Numbered from the stretch's first letter, positions 34,996 through 44,823 are shown. The stretch is DNA of 49,203 bases from Massilia horti (GCF_004614195.1 NZ_SPUM01000136.1:1-49203), one strand, 5' to 3'. Notes: generated from the sequence alone by a model not told the origin. Numbers and translations: made by a program.

Positions 34996-36273
34996 ATGAC
35001 TTCTTCGCATCTGCCCATCCCCTCCGGCCCGCTTGCGCGCCGCGCCAGCCGCAAGGTGCTGGTCGCGCATGGAAAGCGCCAGGTCTGGGTCGGCGGCGAC
35101 GCGCCGGTAGTGGTGCAGTCGATGACCAATACCGACACCGCCGACGTGATCGGCACCGCGATCCAGGTCAAGGAACTGGCGCGCGCCGGTTCCGAGATCG
35201 TGCGCATCACGGTCAACACGCCGGAAGCCGCGGCCGCCGTGCCGGCGATCCGTGAACAGCTCGACAAAATGGACGTGGACGTACCGCTGGTCGGCGATTT
35301 CCACTACAACGGCCACCTGCTGCTGCGCGACTATCCGGAATGTGCGCAGGCGCTGTCGAAATACCGGATCAACCCGGGCAACGTGGGGCAGGGCGCCAAG
35401 CGCGACACCCAGTTTGCCCAGATGATCGAGATCGCGATCAAGCACGACAAGCCGGTGCGTATCGGCGTGAACTGGGGCAGCCTGGACCAGTCGCTGCTGG
35501 CGCGCATCATGGACGAGAACGCCGCGCGCGCCGAGCCGTGGAGCGCGCAGGCCGTGATGTACGAGGCCTTGATCACGTCCGCCATCGAGAACGCGGTGCG
35601 CGCCGAAGAAATTGGCCTGCCCCGCGACAAGATCATCCTGTCGTGCAAGGTATCCGGCGTACAAGACCTGATCGCCGTGTACCGCGAACTGGCCAAGCGC
35701 TGCGACTACCCGCTGCACCTTGGCCTGACCGAGGCCGGCATGGGCAGCAAGGGTATCGTGGCCTCGACCGCCGCGCTGTCGGTGCTGCTGCAGGAGGGCA
35801 TCGGCGACACGATCCGCATCTCGCTCACGCCTGAACCGGGTGGCGATCGCACCAAGGAAGTCGTGGTCGCGCAGGAAATCCTGCAGACGATGGGCCTGCG
35901 CAAGTTCACGCCGATGGTGATCGCCTGCCCCGGTTGCGGTCGCACCACCTCGACCGTGTTCCAGGAACTGGCCGACAACATCCAGAGCTACCTGCGCGAG
36001 CAAATGCCCGAGTGGAAGAAGGCCTATCCGGGCGTGGAAGCGATGAACGTGGCGGTGATGGGCTGCATCGTCAACGGCCCGGGCGAGTCCAAGCACGCCA
36101 ACATCGGCATCAGCCTGCCGGGCACCGGCGAATCGCCGGCCGCGCCGGTGTTCGTCGACGGCCAGAAATTCGCCACGCTGCGCGGCGAGCGCATCGTGGA
36201 AGAGTTCCAGTCGATCGTGTTCGATTACGTGAAAAAGAACTACGGCAGCGAGAACGTTGCACCATTGAGTTAG
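34996..36273 (+). CDS. ispG: 4-hydroxy-3-methylbut-2-enyl diphosphate synthase
   Basis: Fe-S enzyme of the MEP isoprenoid pathway that converts methylerythritol cyclodiphosphate to HMBPP. It has 425 residues. The TIM-barrel N-terminal half has PVVVQSMTNTDTAD and ELARAGSEIVRITVN, with YRINPGNVG. The C-terminal Fe-S domain shows ACPGCGRTTSTVF and GCIVNGPGES, which provide the cluster cysteines. AAGGTAAGGAAC precedes the ATG. Located in the ndk-to-der run between rodZ and hisS, as in related genomes. Confidence 0.97.
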   Translation: MTSSHLPIPSGPLARRASRKVLVAHGKRQVWVGGDAPVVVQSMTNTDTADVIGTAIQVKELARAGSEIVRITVNTPEAAAAVPAIREQLDKMDVDVPLVGDFHYNGHLLLRDYPECAQALSKYRINPGNVGQGAKRDTQFAQMIEIAIKHDKPVRIGVNWGSLDQSLLARIMDENAARAEPWSAQAVMYEALITSAIENAVRAEEIGLPRDKIILSCKVSGVQDLIAVYRELAKRCDYPLHLGLTEAGMGSKGIVASTAALSVLLQEGIGDTIRISLTPEPGGDRTKEVVVAQEILQTMGLRKFTPMVIACPGCGRTTSTVFQELADNIQSYLREQMPEWKKAYPGVEAMNVAVMGCIVNGPGESKHANIGISLPGTGESPAAPVFVDGQKFATLRGERIVEEFQSIVFDYVKKNYGSENVAPLS

Positions 36274-36351
36274 CGCGTGAACCGTCGTTCCCGGCCTCGG
36301 CGGCAGCCCGGCGGGTACGATGAGCGAGCGCTGCAGGAAAGCAGAAAGCAC

Positions 36352-37686
36352 ATGTCCAAATCAGAAAAAATCGTCGCCATCAAAGGCATGAACGACATCC
36401 TCCCAAGCGATGCGCCGCTGTGGGAGCTGTTCGAAAACACCGTTGAAACGATCCTGAAAAGCTACGGCTACCAGAAGATCGTCACCCCGATCGTCGAGGA
36501 AACCCGCCTGTTCGCGCGCGCCATCGGCGCCGTGACCGACATCGTCGAGAAGGAAATGTATTCCTTCACCGATTCGATGAACGGCGACCAGTTGACCCTG
36601 CGTCCGGAAGGTACCGCCGGCGCCGTGCGCGCGGTGATCGAGCACAACCTGGCCTACGACGGCCCCAAGCGCCTGTGGTACAAGGGCCCGATGTTCCGCC
36701 ACGAGCGTCCGCAGCGCGGCCGCTACCGCCAGTTCTTCCAGGTCGGCGCGGAAGCGGTCGGCTTCACCGGTCCGGATATCGACGCCGAGCTGATCATGCT
36801 GTGCCGCCGCCTGTGGGACGACCTGGGGCTGGAGAACGTGCGCCTGGAACTGAATTCGATCGGCAATGCCGAAGAGCGCCTGCGCCACCGCGCCGACCTG
36901 ATCGCCTATTTCGAAGCGCACATCGACCAGCTTGACGCGGACGCCAAGCGCCGCCTGCACAGCAACCCGCTGCGCATTCTCGATACCAAGAACCCGGCCA
37001 TGCAGGAACTGGTCGACCAGGCGCCCAAGCTGCTCGACTACCTGGAAGGCGAGTCGCTCGCGCACTTCGAGGGCGTCAAGGCGATCCTCGACCGCAACGC
37101 GGTGCAATTCACCGTCAACCCGCGCCTGGTGCGCGGCATCGACTACTACAACCGTACCGTGTTCGAGTGGGTGACCGAGGAACTGGGCGCGCAGGGCACG
37201 ATCTGCGCCGGCGGCCGCTACGACCCGCTGATCGAAATGTTCGGCGGCAAACCGACCCCGGCCGTGGGCTTTGCGATGGGCATGGAGCGCATCATCGAGC
37301 TGATGAAGAGCGCCGGCGAGCCGGTCCAGCCCGCCCAGTGCGACGTCTACCTGGTGCACCAGGGCGACGAGGCGCAGATGCAGGCCTTCATCCTGGGCGA
37401 GCGCCTGCGCGATGCCGGCCTGGATGTTGTGTTACATTGCGCCACGCCAAGCGGCGCGGGCAGCTTCAAGAGCCAGATGAAAAAGGCCGACGCATCCGGC
37501 GCGGCGTTCGCGGTCATCCTCGGCGAAGACGAGATCAAGAGCGGCATGGCCGCGGTCAAGTCGCTGCGCGGCGAAGCCGGCGAGCAGCAGCAGGCCAGCG
37601 TGCCGTTCGAAGGCGTGGTCGACTACGTGGTCGACCAGATCGTCGGCGACGACCACGATCACGACCACGTGCACTACCACGCATAA
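36352..37686 (+). CDS. hisS: Histidyl-tRNA synthetase
   Basis: Class II aminoacyl-tRNA synthetase that charges tRNA-His, 444 residues. Motif 1 lies in the N-terminal GMNDILPSDAPLWE region, and motif 2 is YKGPMFRHERPQRGRYRQF. The HisA-type motif is LVRGIDYYNRTVFE, and motif 3 is AVGFAMGMERIIEL. A C-terminal anticodon-binding domain follows. The last dozen residues (DDHDHDHVHYHA) are a His/Asp-rich tail not expected in most HisRS, which could bind metal. ATG 36352 is chosen because the conserved KGMNDILP follows it. Confidence 0.96.
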   Translation: MSKSEKIVAIKGMNDILPSDAPLWELFENTVETILKSYGYQKIVTPIVEETRLFARAIGAVTDIVEKEMYSFTDSMNGDQLTLRPEGTAGAVRAVIEHNLAYDGPKRLWYKGPMFRHERPQRGRYRQFFQVGAEAVGFTGPDIDAELIMLCRRLWDDLGLENVRLELNSIGNAEERLRHRADLIAYFEAHIDQLDADAKRRLHSNPLRILDTKNPAMQELVDQAPKLLDYLEGESLAHFEGVKAILDRNAVQFTVNPRLVRGIDYYNRTVFEWVTEELGAQGTICAGGRYDPLIEMFGGKPTPAVGFAMGMERIIELMKSAGEPVQPAQCDVYLVHQGDEAQMQAFILGERLRDAGLDVVLHCATPSGAGSFKSQMKKADASGAAFAVILGEDEIKSGMAAVKSLRGEAGEQQQASVPFEGVVDYVVDQIVGDDHDHDHVHYHA

Positions 37687-37728
37687 ACCCTTGCAGTTCC
37701 GATCCACCTAACGATAACGATATAGACA

Positions 37729-38385
37729 ATGGCATACGATCTCGAAGAACAGGAACAGATAGCGAACTTCAAGGCCTTCTGGAACCAGTACGGCAACCTC
37801 ATCACCTGGGTGCTGATCCTCGCCCTGGGCTCCTACGCCGGCTACAACTTCTGGAACTCGCACAAGCGTACGTCCGCTTTGGTCGCGTCGGGGCTGTACG
37901 GCGAACTGCAAAATTCGCTGGAAGCGAAAGACAACGCCAAGGTCCAGCGCGTGGCCGCGGACATCGAGTCGAAGTATGAAGGCACCGCCTACGCCCAGAT
38001 GGCGGCGCTTGGCGCGGCCAAGTCCGCGTTCGACGCCAACGACCTGAAGACCGCCAAGGCCCAGCTGCAGTGGGTGCTTGACCACGGCAACGAGGAATAC
38101 CAGTCGATCGCCAGGTTGCGCCTGGCCGGCGTGCAGCTGGATGAGAAAGCGTATGGCGACGCGCTCAAGACGCTGTCGGGCAAGATCCTGCCGCAGTTCA
38201 ACGCCGAAGTGCAGGAGCGCAAGGGCGACGTACTGACCGCACAGAACAAGCTGGCCGAAGCGCGTACCGCCTACACCGCGGCACTGGCCGCCATGGACAA
38301 GAGGAACCCGGGCCGCCAGGTCGTCACGGTCAAGCTCGAATCGATCGGCGGCACCGTCCCGGTTGAGCAGAAAGAAGCCGCATAA
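37729..38385 (+). CDS. YfgM-like tetratricopeptide membrane protein
   Basis: A 218-residue protein with a short cytoplasmic start (YDLEEQEQIANFKAFWNQYG), one transmembrane helix (about 23-41, NLITWVLILALGSYAGYNF) and a periplasmic TPR-like domain (TPR_21). It corresponds to E. coli YfgM, which associates with the SecYEG translocon and periplasmic chaperones. It lies between hisS and bamB, the same order as in E. coli and many betaproteobacteria. A solitary repeat arm begins four bases after its stop. Confidence 0.92.
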   Translation: MAYDLEEQEQIANFKAFWNQYGNLITWVLILALGSYAGYNFWNSHKRTSALVASGLYGELQNSLEAKDNAKVQRVAADIESKYEGTAYAQMAALGAAKSAFDANDLKTAKAQLQWVLDHGNEEYQSIARLRLAGVQLDEKAYGDALKTLSGKILPQFNAEVQERKGDVLTAQNKLAEARTAYTAALAAMDKRNPGRQVVTVKLESIGGTVPVEQKEAA

Positions 38386-38389
38386 GTTC

Positions 38390-38422
38390 GTAGGGTGCGC
38401 ACCTGTGCGCACGCGGTACGGT
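38390..38422. repeat. Solitary arm of the GCGCAC repeat
   Basis: GTAGGGTGCGCACCTGTGCG followed by CACGCGGTACGGT. It is one arm of the family without its inverted partner, directly after the yfgM-like stop. The rest of the 161-base gap to bamB shows no other feature. Confidence 0.75.
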
Positions 38423-38546
38423 CGCCCATTGTTGGCGTTTCGTGCGCGCAGCGCCCCGCAGAACCTGGCAATTGATTTCGATTTGGCGCTAGCGATGTCC
38501 CCGCATTTTGAATTCGCCCCACAGTCAAAGAACAAGGTATAAAAAC

Positions 38547-39701
38547 ATGCGTATTACCCGGAAGCTTGTTGGTGTCGGTGTGCTGGCCGTGTTGACGGGC
38601 TGCTCGACCTTAAGTTCGATCAATCCGTTCGCATCCAAACCGAAGGGCGGCCAGCCGGCACCGCTGGTGGAGCTGAAGGCTGCGATGGCCGTGCGCACGG
38701 CATGGAAGCTAAATGTCGGCAAGGCCGAGTCGTACACCTTCTCGCCCGCCCTGGCGGGCAACACCGTGGTGGTCGCCGGCGCCGACGGCAACATCGTGCG
38801 CGTGGACGCCGCCACCGGCAAGGAACTGTGGCGCATCAAGGCCGGCATGCCGCTGACGGCTGGCGTAGGCACCGACGGCAACCAGATCGTGGTCGGCGGC
38901 GCCAAGGGCGTGCTGCTTGCCTTCGACATGGACGGCAAGGCGCTGTGGAAGCAGCAGCTGTCCAGCGAAATCCTGTCTTCGCCGGTGGTGGGGCAGGGCG
39001 TCGTGGTGGCACGTTCGATCGACAACCGCATCGTCGGCTTCGACGCCACCAACGGCAACAAGAAGTGGACCGTGCAGCGCACTGCGCCGCCGCTCACCTT
39101 GCGCATGGCGCCGGGCATGGTCGTCTCGAACAAGGACGTGATCATCGCCCAGCCCGGCGGCCGCCTGACCTCGCTGGTGCTGGCCACCGGCGCGCCGCGC
39201 TGGGAGATCGAAGTGGGCGTGGCCAAGGGCGCGACTGAACTTGAGCGCGTGACCGACATCGGCGGCACCCCGGTGGTGTTCGAGAACGACGTGTGCGCCG
39301 TGTCCTACCAGGGCCGCGTCGGCTGCTTCGACCTGGCCACCGGCAGCGCACGCTGGACGCGCGACCTGTCCTCGGAAGTGGGCGTGGCGGTCGACCAGCG
39401 GTTCGTGTTCGTCCCGGACGACAAGGGTGCGCTGTACGCATTTAACCGCGACGGCGGCGCCAGCGCCTGGAAGAACGACAAGCTGGAGTACCGCCGCCTG
39501 TCGACCCCGCTGTCCTACGGCCGCGCGGTAGCGGTCGGCGACTACCAGGGCATGGTCCACTTCCTGTCGCGCGAGGACGGCACGTTCCTGGCGCGCGCGG
39601 CGACCGACGGCAGCGCGATTGTCGGCACGCCGCTGGTCGCTGGCGAACACCTGATTTTTCAAACACAAAACGGAACCGTGGCCGCGATCGCGGTCGAATA
39701 A
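38547..39701 (+). CDS. bamB: Outer membrane protein assembly factor BamB
   Basis: A 384-residue lipoprotein of the BAM complex that inserts beta-barrel proteins into the outer membrane. The signal peptide ends with LTGC (Cys near residue 18). The mature protein is a PQQ-type beta-propeller with repeated VxRVDAATGKELWR, FDMDGKALWKQQL and FDLATGSARWTRDL blades. ATG 38547 has AAGG about nine bases upstream. It is followed eight bases later by der, the conserved bamB-der pair. Confidence 0.95.
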   Translation: MRITRKLVGVGVLAVLTGCSTLSSINPFASKPKGGQPAPLVELKAAMAVRTAWKLNVGKAESYTFSPALAGNTVVVAGADGNIVRVDAATGKELWRIKAGMPLTAGVGTDGNQIVVGGAKGVLLAFDMDGKALWKQQLSSEILSSPVVGQGVVVARSIDNRIVGFDATNGNKKWTVQRTAPPLTLRMAPGMVVSNKDVIIAQPGGRLTSLVLATGAPRWEIEVGVAKGATELERVTDIGGTPVVFENDVCAVSYQGRVGCFDLATGSARWTRDLSSEVGVAVDQRFVFVPDDKGALYAFNRDGGASAWKNDKLEYRRLSTPLSYGRAVAVGDYQGMVHFLSREDGTFLARAATDGSAIVGTPLVAGEHLIFQTQNGTVAAIAVE

Positions 39702-39709
39702 AACATTAA

Positions 39710-41053
39710 ATGAAGCCGGTAATTGCATTAGTGGGCCGACCCAATGTCGGGAAATCGACCCTGTTCAACCGCCTGACCCGCTCGCGCGACGCGCTGGTGG
39801 CAGACCTGCCCGGCCTGACCCGCGACCGTCACTACGGCGAAGGGCGGGTGGGCGAACGCCCGTTCCTGGTCATCGATACCGGCGGCTTTGAACCGGTGGC
39901 CAAGGAAGGCATCATGCACGAGATGGCGCTGCAGACGCGCCAGGCCGTGGCCGAGGCCGACGTGGTGGTGTTCATCGTGGACGGCCGCCAGGGCCTGACT
40001 CCGCACGACAAGACCATCACCGACTTCCTGCGCAAGTCCGGCCGCAAGGTCATGCTGGTCGTGAACAAGAGCGAGGGCATGAAGTACACCTCGGTCACCG
40101 CCGAGTTCTACGAGCTCGGCCTGGGCGATCCGTACGTGATCTCGGCCGCGCACGGCGACGGCGTGGCGGACCTGGTCAACGAGGCGCTGGACCAGGCCTT
40201 TGCCCAACGTCCCGCGGACGCGGAGGAACTGGAACCGCAAGAGCGCGGCGTGAAGATCGCGATCGTCGGCCGCCCAAACGTGGGCAAGTCGACCCTGATC
40301 AACACCCTGGTCGGCGAACAGCGCGTGATCGCGTTCGACATGCCGGGCACCACGCGCGATTCGATCGAGGTGCCTTTCGAGCGCGGCAACAAGCACTACA
40401 CCCTGATCGACACGGCCGGCATCCGCCGCCGCGGCAAGGTGTTCGAGGCGATCGAGAAGTTCTCGGTGGTCAAGACCCTGCAGTCGATCTCGGAAGCGAA
40501 CGTGGTGATCCTGCTGCTCGACGCGCAGCAGGACATTTCGGAACAGGATGCCCACATCGCCGGCTTCATCCTGGAGTCCGGCCGCGCGCTGGTGGTGGGC
40601 GTGAACAAGTGGGACGGCCTGGAGTCGAGCGACCGCGACCAGGTCAAGACCGACATCGACCGCAAGATGGATTTCCTCTCGTTCGCCCGTCACATCTACC
40701 TGTCGGCGCTCAAGGGCACCGGCATCGGGCCCTTGATGCGGGCGGTCGACGAGGCCTACGCCGCCGCCACCGCCAAACTGTCCACGCCGCGCCTGACGCG
40801 CGCGCTGGAGGAGGCGGTCGAGAAGCAGGAACCCAAGCGCAAGGGCGGCACCCGCCCGAAGATGCGCTACGCACACCAGGGCGGCCAGAACCCGCCCGTC
40901 ATCGTTATCCACGGCAATGCTTTGGAAGGCGTCACCGAGCCGTACAAGCGCTACCTGGAGAAGCATTTCCGCGACACCTTTGACCTGATTGGTACGCCGC
41001 TCCGGATTGAATTGCGTACTGGAAAGAATCCGTTTGCCAAGGCGCAGAATTAA
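39710..41053 (+). CDS. der: Ribosome biogenesis GTPase Der
   Basis: Double-GTPase essential for 50S subunit assembly, 447 residues. It has two G domains in tandem, each with GRPNVGKST (residues about 8-16 and 187-195). Switch regions are DLPGLTRDRH and DMPGTTRDS, and NKSE and NKWD base-recognition motifs are present. A C-terminal KH-like domain (about 350-447) ends with LRIELRTGKNPF. The start at 39710 follows bamB closely, indicating an operon. Confidence 0.97.
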   Translation: MKPVIALVGRPNVGKSTLFNRLTRSRDALVADLPGLTRDRHYGEGRVGERPFLVIDTGGFEPVAKEGIMHEMALQTRQAVAEADVVVFIVDGRQGLTPHDKTITDFLRKSGRKVMLVVNKSEGMKYTSVTAEFYELGLGDPYVISAAHGDGVADLVNEALDQAFAQRPADAEELEPQERGVKIAIVGRPNVGKSTLINTLVGEQRVIAFDMPGTTRDSIEVPFERGNKHYTLIDTAGIRRRGKVFEAIEKFSVVKTLQSISEANVVILLLDAQQDISEQDAHIAGFILESGRALVVGVNKWDGLESSDRDQVKTDIDRKMDFLSFARHIYLSALKGTGIGPLMRAVDEAYAAATAKLSTPRLTRALEEAVEKQEPKRKGGTRPKMRYAHQGGQNPPVIVIHGNALEGVTEPYKRYLEKHFRDTFDLIGTPLRIELRTGKNPFAKAQN

Positions 41054-41198
41054 ACGGTGGCAGTACGACAAAAAGCGGCAAAACCGGTTACAGTAGCTTA
41101 GGGCCATCATTCGCGCATTGCCGCTGAATTCTGGCCCAGGCACTTGAAATTTGGATAGTCGCCTCAACTTTTGAACTACAACAACATACGGAGCTGTC

Positions 41199-41438
41199 AT
41201 GAGCAATAAAGGGCAACTGTTACAAGACCCATTCCTCAACGCCTTGCGCAAAGAGCACGTCCCGGTTTCGATCTATCTGGTCAACGGGATCAAGCTCCAG
41301 GGGCATATCGAGTCCTTCGACCAATACGTGGTGCTGCTGCGTAACACGGTCACCCAGATGGTCTACAAGCATGCGATTTCCACCGTCGTACCCGCACGTG
41401 CCGTCAACCTCAATCTCGAATCTCAGGAAGCTGAGTAA
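41199..41438 (+). CDS. hfq: RNA chaperone Hfq
   Basis: A 79-residue Sm-like protein that forms hexamers and promotes pairing of small RNAs with mRNAs. It has GQLLQDPFLNALRKEHVPVS, the Sm1 motif region YLVNGIKLQGHIESFDQ and the Sm2 motif YKHAISTV. Only a short C-terminal tail follows the Sm fold, as is usual in betaproteobacteria. CGGAG precedes the ATG. The 145-base gap after der probably holds its promoter; a TTGAAA lies near 41144. hflX follows after five bases. Confidence 0.98.
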   Translation: MSNKGQLLQDPFLNALRKEHVPVSIYLVNGIKLQGHIESFDQYVVLLRNTVTQMVYKHAISTVVPARAVNLNLESQEAE

Positions 41439-41443
41439 GGCCG

Positions 41444-42649
41444 ATGGCTGAAGGCTCCGGCACCACCTCCACGCGCGCAGCGCTGGTCGGCATCGATTTT
41501 GGCGCTGGCGATTTTTCCGCCAGCCTCGACGAACTGTCGCTGCTGGCGCGCTCCGCCGGAGCCGAACCGGTCGACACCATCACCGCGCGCCGAGCGGCGC
41601 CCGATCCCGCTTACTTTGTCGGCAGCGGCAAGGCGGACGAGATCGCGCAGACCGTGGCGGCAGAGAAGGTCGACATCGTCATCTTCAACCATGCGCTCTC
41701 GCCCGCGCAGCAGCGCAACCTGGAGCGGCGCCTTTCCGTGCGCGTGGTCGACCGCACCAGCCTGATCCTCGACATCTTCGCCCAGCGTGCCAAGACCAAC
41801 GAGGGCAAGCTGCAGGTCGAACTGGCCCAGCTGCAGCACCTGGCCACGCGCCTGATCCGCGGCTGGACCCACCTTGAGCGCCAGAAGGGCGGTATCGGCC
41901 TGCGCGGTCCTGGCGAAACCCAGCTCGAAACCGACCGCCGCCTGATCGGCGAGCGCGTCAAGATGCTGCGCACCCGCCTGACCAAGCTGCGCAAGCAGCA
42001 CGAAACCCAGCGCCGCGCACGCGGGCGCAACCAGACATTCTCGGTGTCGCTGGTCGGCTATACCAACGCCGGCAAGTCGACCCTGTTCAACACGCTGACC
42101 AAGGCCGGCGTGTACGTCGCGAACCAGCTGTTCGCGACCCTGGACACCACCAGCCGCCGCCTGTACCTGGGCGGCGCAGTCGGCAACGTGGTCGTGTCCG
42201 ACACGGTCGGCTTCGTGCGCGAGCTGCCGCACCAGCTGGTGGCGGCGTTTCGCGCAACGCTCGAAGAAACCATCCATGCTGACCTGCTTCTCCACGTGGT
42301 CGATGCTTCGTCGCCGGTGCGCGCCGAGCAAGTCGAACAGGTCAACGAAGTGCTGCGCGAAATCGGCGCCGACCACGTCCCCCAAATTCTTGTGTGGAAC
42401 AAGATCGATGCCGCAGGGCTAGAGCCGGGGGTGGAACGTGATGAATATGATAAAATCAGCCGCGTTTTTATCAGCGCCCAAAGTGGCGCCGGCCTGGATC
42501 TGCTGCGCGACGCGATCGCCGAGGCAGCCGCATCCGCGCCTGGTCTGACCCGGTTTCACGATGAGCAGGACGATGCCGAGGCACACTACGACTATGTAGA
42601 AGCGCCAGCTGAGAGTATTCCCACCTCCACCCCTGTCGGACCACATTAG
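41444..42649 (+). CDS. hflX: GTPase HflX
   Basis: Translation-associated GTPase that splits stalled or heat-damaged ribosomes, 401 residues. The N-terminal HflX domain has DTITARRAAPDPAYFVGSGK. A coiled middle with LRGPGETQLETDRR follows, then the G domain with GYTNAGKSTLFN (about 207-218), DTVGFVRELPHQLV and WNKIDA. A short acidic C-terminus follows. It lies in the conserved hfq-hflX-hflK-hflC group, and hflK begins three bases after its stop. Confidence 0.97.
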   Translation: MAEGSGTTSTRAALVGIDFGAGDFSASLDELSLLARSAGAEPVDTITARRAAPDPAYFVGSGKADEIAQTVAAEKVDIVIFNHALSPAQQRNLERRLSVRVVDRTSLILDIFAQRAKTNEGKLQVELAQLQHLATRLIRGWTHLERQKGGIGLRGPGETQLETDRRLIGERVKMLRTRLTKLRKQHETQRRARGRNQTFSVSLVGYTNAGKSTLFNTLTKAGVYVANQLFATLDTTSRRLYLGGAVGNVVVSDTVGFVRELPHQLVAAFRATLEETIHADLLLHVVDASSPVRAEQVEQVNEVLREIGADHVPQILVWNKIDAAGLEPGVERDEYDKISRVFISAQSGAGLDLLRDAIAEAAASAPGLTRFHDEQDDAEAHYDYVEAPAESIPTSTPVGPH

Positions 42650-42652
42650 GAT

Positions 42653-43951
42653 ATGCGCGGTTCAATATTTAAACGATTCGGCATCAAATTAACTCTGAAC
42701 GATCCCCGCTGGGGGCACAATCCCAAGGGTGACCACAAGGCCCAGGAAGGCCGCCGCCCCGGCGAGGGCGGCGGTCCGCCCGACCTCGACCAGCTCTGGC
42801 GCGACTTCAACGCGCGCCTGAACCGCCTGTTCGGCAGCCGCGGCGGCGACGGCGGCGGTCCGCTGCGTCCCGACGCGCGCGGCGCCGGCATCACCGTCTC
42901 GATCGTGGTCGCCATCGCCATCCTGATCTGGCTCGCCAGCGGCGCCTTCATTGTCCAGGAAGGCCAGGTGGGCGTGGTCAGCACCTTCGGCAAGTACAGC
43001 CATACCACCGGCCCCGGCTTCAACTGGCGCTGGCCGTACCCGTTCCAGTCGGCTGAAATCGTCAACGTTTCCCAGGTGCGCACCGCCGAAATCGGCTACC
43101 GCGCCAACGTGCGCAACAAGCAGCCGCAGGAAGCGCTGATGCTCACCGATGACGAGAACATCATCGACATCCAGTTCGCGGTCCAGTACAAGCTGAAGGA
43201 CCCGGTCGCATGGGTATTCAACAACCGCGACCAGGACGAGGCGGTGCGCCAGATCGCCGAGACCGCGGTGCGCGCGGTGGTGGGCAAGAGCAAGATGGAC
43301 TACGTGCTATACGAAGGCCGCGACAAGGTCGCGGTGGACGTGCACAACATGATGCAGCAGCTTGCCGACCGCTACAAGCTTGGCGTCCAGATCGCCAACG
43401 TCACCATGCTCGCGGTGCAGCCCCCGGAACAGGTGCAGGCCGCGTTCGACGACGCCGTCAAGGCCGGCCAGGACCGCGTCCGCCTGCGCAACGAGGGCGA
43501 AGCCTACGCCAATGACGTGATCCCGAATGCGCGCGGCAAGGCCTTCCGCCTGATCCAGGACGCCGAAGCCTACCGCTCGATGGTAGTGGAAAACGCGACC
43601 GGCAACGCGGCGCGCTTTAGCCAGGTGGTGACGGAATACGCCAAGGCCCCGGCCGTCACGCGCGACCGCATGTACCTGGACACGATGCAGGAGATCTTCA
43701 CCAGCACCAGCAAGGTCATGATCGACACCAAGACCAACAACAACATGCTGTACCTGCCGCTCGACAAGCTGATGGCGCAAGCCGCCGGCGAGGGCGCCAA
43801 ATCGGGACCGGTGCAGCCGCATCCGCAGCCGCCAGTGCAGTCCCAGTCGGCCGTGCCGGCGCAGGACGCGATGCAAACGATGGAGTCGGTCCGCAGCCGC
43901 GACCTGCGCAGCCGCGACGCGACCCGCGAACGTGAAAGGGAGAGCCGCTGA
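42653..43951 (+). CDS. hflK: FtsH modulator HflK
   Basis: Membrane-anchored SPFH/prohibitin-family protein that with HflC forms a large cage around the FtsH protease. It has 432 residues. A Gly/Pro-rich cytoplasmic N-terminus (residues 1-78) is followed by a single transmembrane helix (about 82-100, VSIVVAIAILIWLASGAFIV). The SPFH domain is at about 103-300 (QVGVVSTFGKYSHTTGPGFN). A Pro/Gln-rich and then Arg-rich C-terminal tail ends the protein. Its TGA overlaps the hflC ATG, indicating coupled translation. Confidence 0.96.
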   Translation: MRGSIFKRFGIKLTLNDPRWGHNPKGDHKAQEGRRPGEGGGPPDLDQLWRDFNARLNRLFGSRGGDGGGPLRPDARGAGITVSIVVAIAILIWLASGAFIVQEGQVGVVSTFGKYSHTTGPGFNWRWPYPFQSAEIVNVSQVRTAEIGYRANVRNKQPQEALMLTDDENIIDIQFAVQYKLKDPVAWVFNNRDQDEAVRQIAETAVRAVVGKSKMDYVLYEGRDKVAVDVHNMMQQLADRYKLGVQIANVTMLAVQPPEQVQAAFDDAVKAGQDRVRLRNEGEAYANDVIPNARGKAFRLIQDAEAYRSMVVENATGNAARFSQVVTEYAKAPAVTRDRMYLDTMQEIFTSTSKVMIDTKTNNNMLYLPLDKLMAQAAGEGAKSGPVQPHPQPPVQSQSAVPAQDAMQTMESVRSRDLRSRDATRERERESR

Positions 43952-44823
43952 TGAGCCGCCTGGTTAGCATTCTCGTGGCGCTGTTCATCGCGCTGATGCT
44001 GCTGTCATCAAGCATGTTCGTGGTCGACCAGCGCAAGTACGCGATCGTGTTCACGCTGGGCCAGCTGCGCGAAGTGATCAGCGAGCCCGGCCTGCACTTC
44101 AAGGTGCCGCTGATCCAGAACGTGGTCTTCCTCGACAAGCGCATCCTGACCCTGGACACGCCCGACGCCGAGCGCTTCATCACGGCCGAGAAGAAGAACA
44201 TCCTGGTCGACGCCTTCGTCAAATGGCGCATCGTCGACCCGCGCCTGTACTACGTCAGCTTTGGCGGCGACGAGGCGCGCGCGCGCGACCGCATGTCGCA
44301 GATCATCAAGGCCGCGCTCAACGACGAAATCACCCGCCACACGGTGCGCGACGTGATCTCCGGCGCGCGCGGCGCCGTGATGGATGCGGTGCGCGAACGC
44401 GTGACCGACGAAGCCAAGGAGATCGGCGTGGCGATCGTCGACGTGCGCTTGAAGCGCGTGGACTACATCGACCAGATCAACAACTCGGTGTACGAGCGCA
44501 TGAAGGCCGAGCGCGGGCGCGTGGCCAACGAACTGCGTGCGACCGGCGCGGCCGAAGGCGAGAAGATCCGCGCCGACGCCGACCGCCAGCGGACCGTGAT
44601 CATCGCCGAAGCGTTCCGCGACGCCGAGAAGATCAAGGGCGAGGGCGATGCCAAGGCCTCGCAGATCTACGCCCAGGCGTTTGGCAAGAACCCCGAGTTC
44701 TACCGGTTCTACCGCTCGCTCGAAGCGTACCGCGCGAGCTTCAAGAGCCGCAACGACGTGATCGTGGTCGACCCGAACTCCGAGTTCTTCAAGTACTTCC
44801 GCGGTCCGGGGCAGAGCAAGTAA
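43951..44823 (+). CDS. hflC: FtsH modulator HflC
   Basis: Partner of HflK, 290 residues. An N-terminal transmembrane anchor (LVSILVALFIALMLLSSSMFV) is followed by an SPFH domain (VVDQRKYAIVFTLGQL, EPGLHFKVPLIQNV). A long helical region has RMKAERGRVANELRATGAAE and the end is aromatic (FYRFYRSLEAYR). HflK-HflC regulates FtsH, the membrane AAA protease. An intergenic repeat begins two bases after the stop. The small DUF2065 gene often found between hflC and hisZ in related bacteria is not seen. Confidence 0.96.
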   Translation: MSRLVSILVALFIALMLLSSSMFVVDQRKYAIVFTLGQLREVISEPGLHFKVPLIQNVVFLDKRILTLDTPDAERFITAEKKNILVDAFVKWRIVDPRLYYVSFGGDEARARDRMSQIIKAALNDEITRHTVRDVISGARGAVMDAVRERVTDEAKEIGVAIVDVRLKRVDYIDQINNSVYERMKAERGRVANELRATGAAEGEKIRADADRQRTVIIAEAFRDAEKIKGEGDAKASQIYAQAFGKNPEFYRFYRSLEAYRASFKSRNDVIVVDPNSEFFKYFRGPGQSK

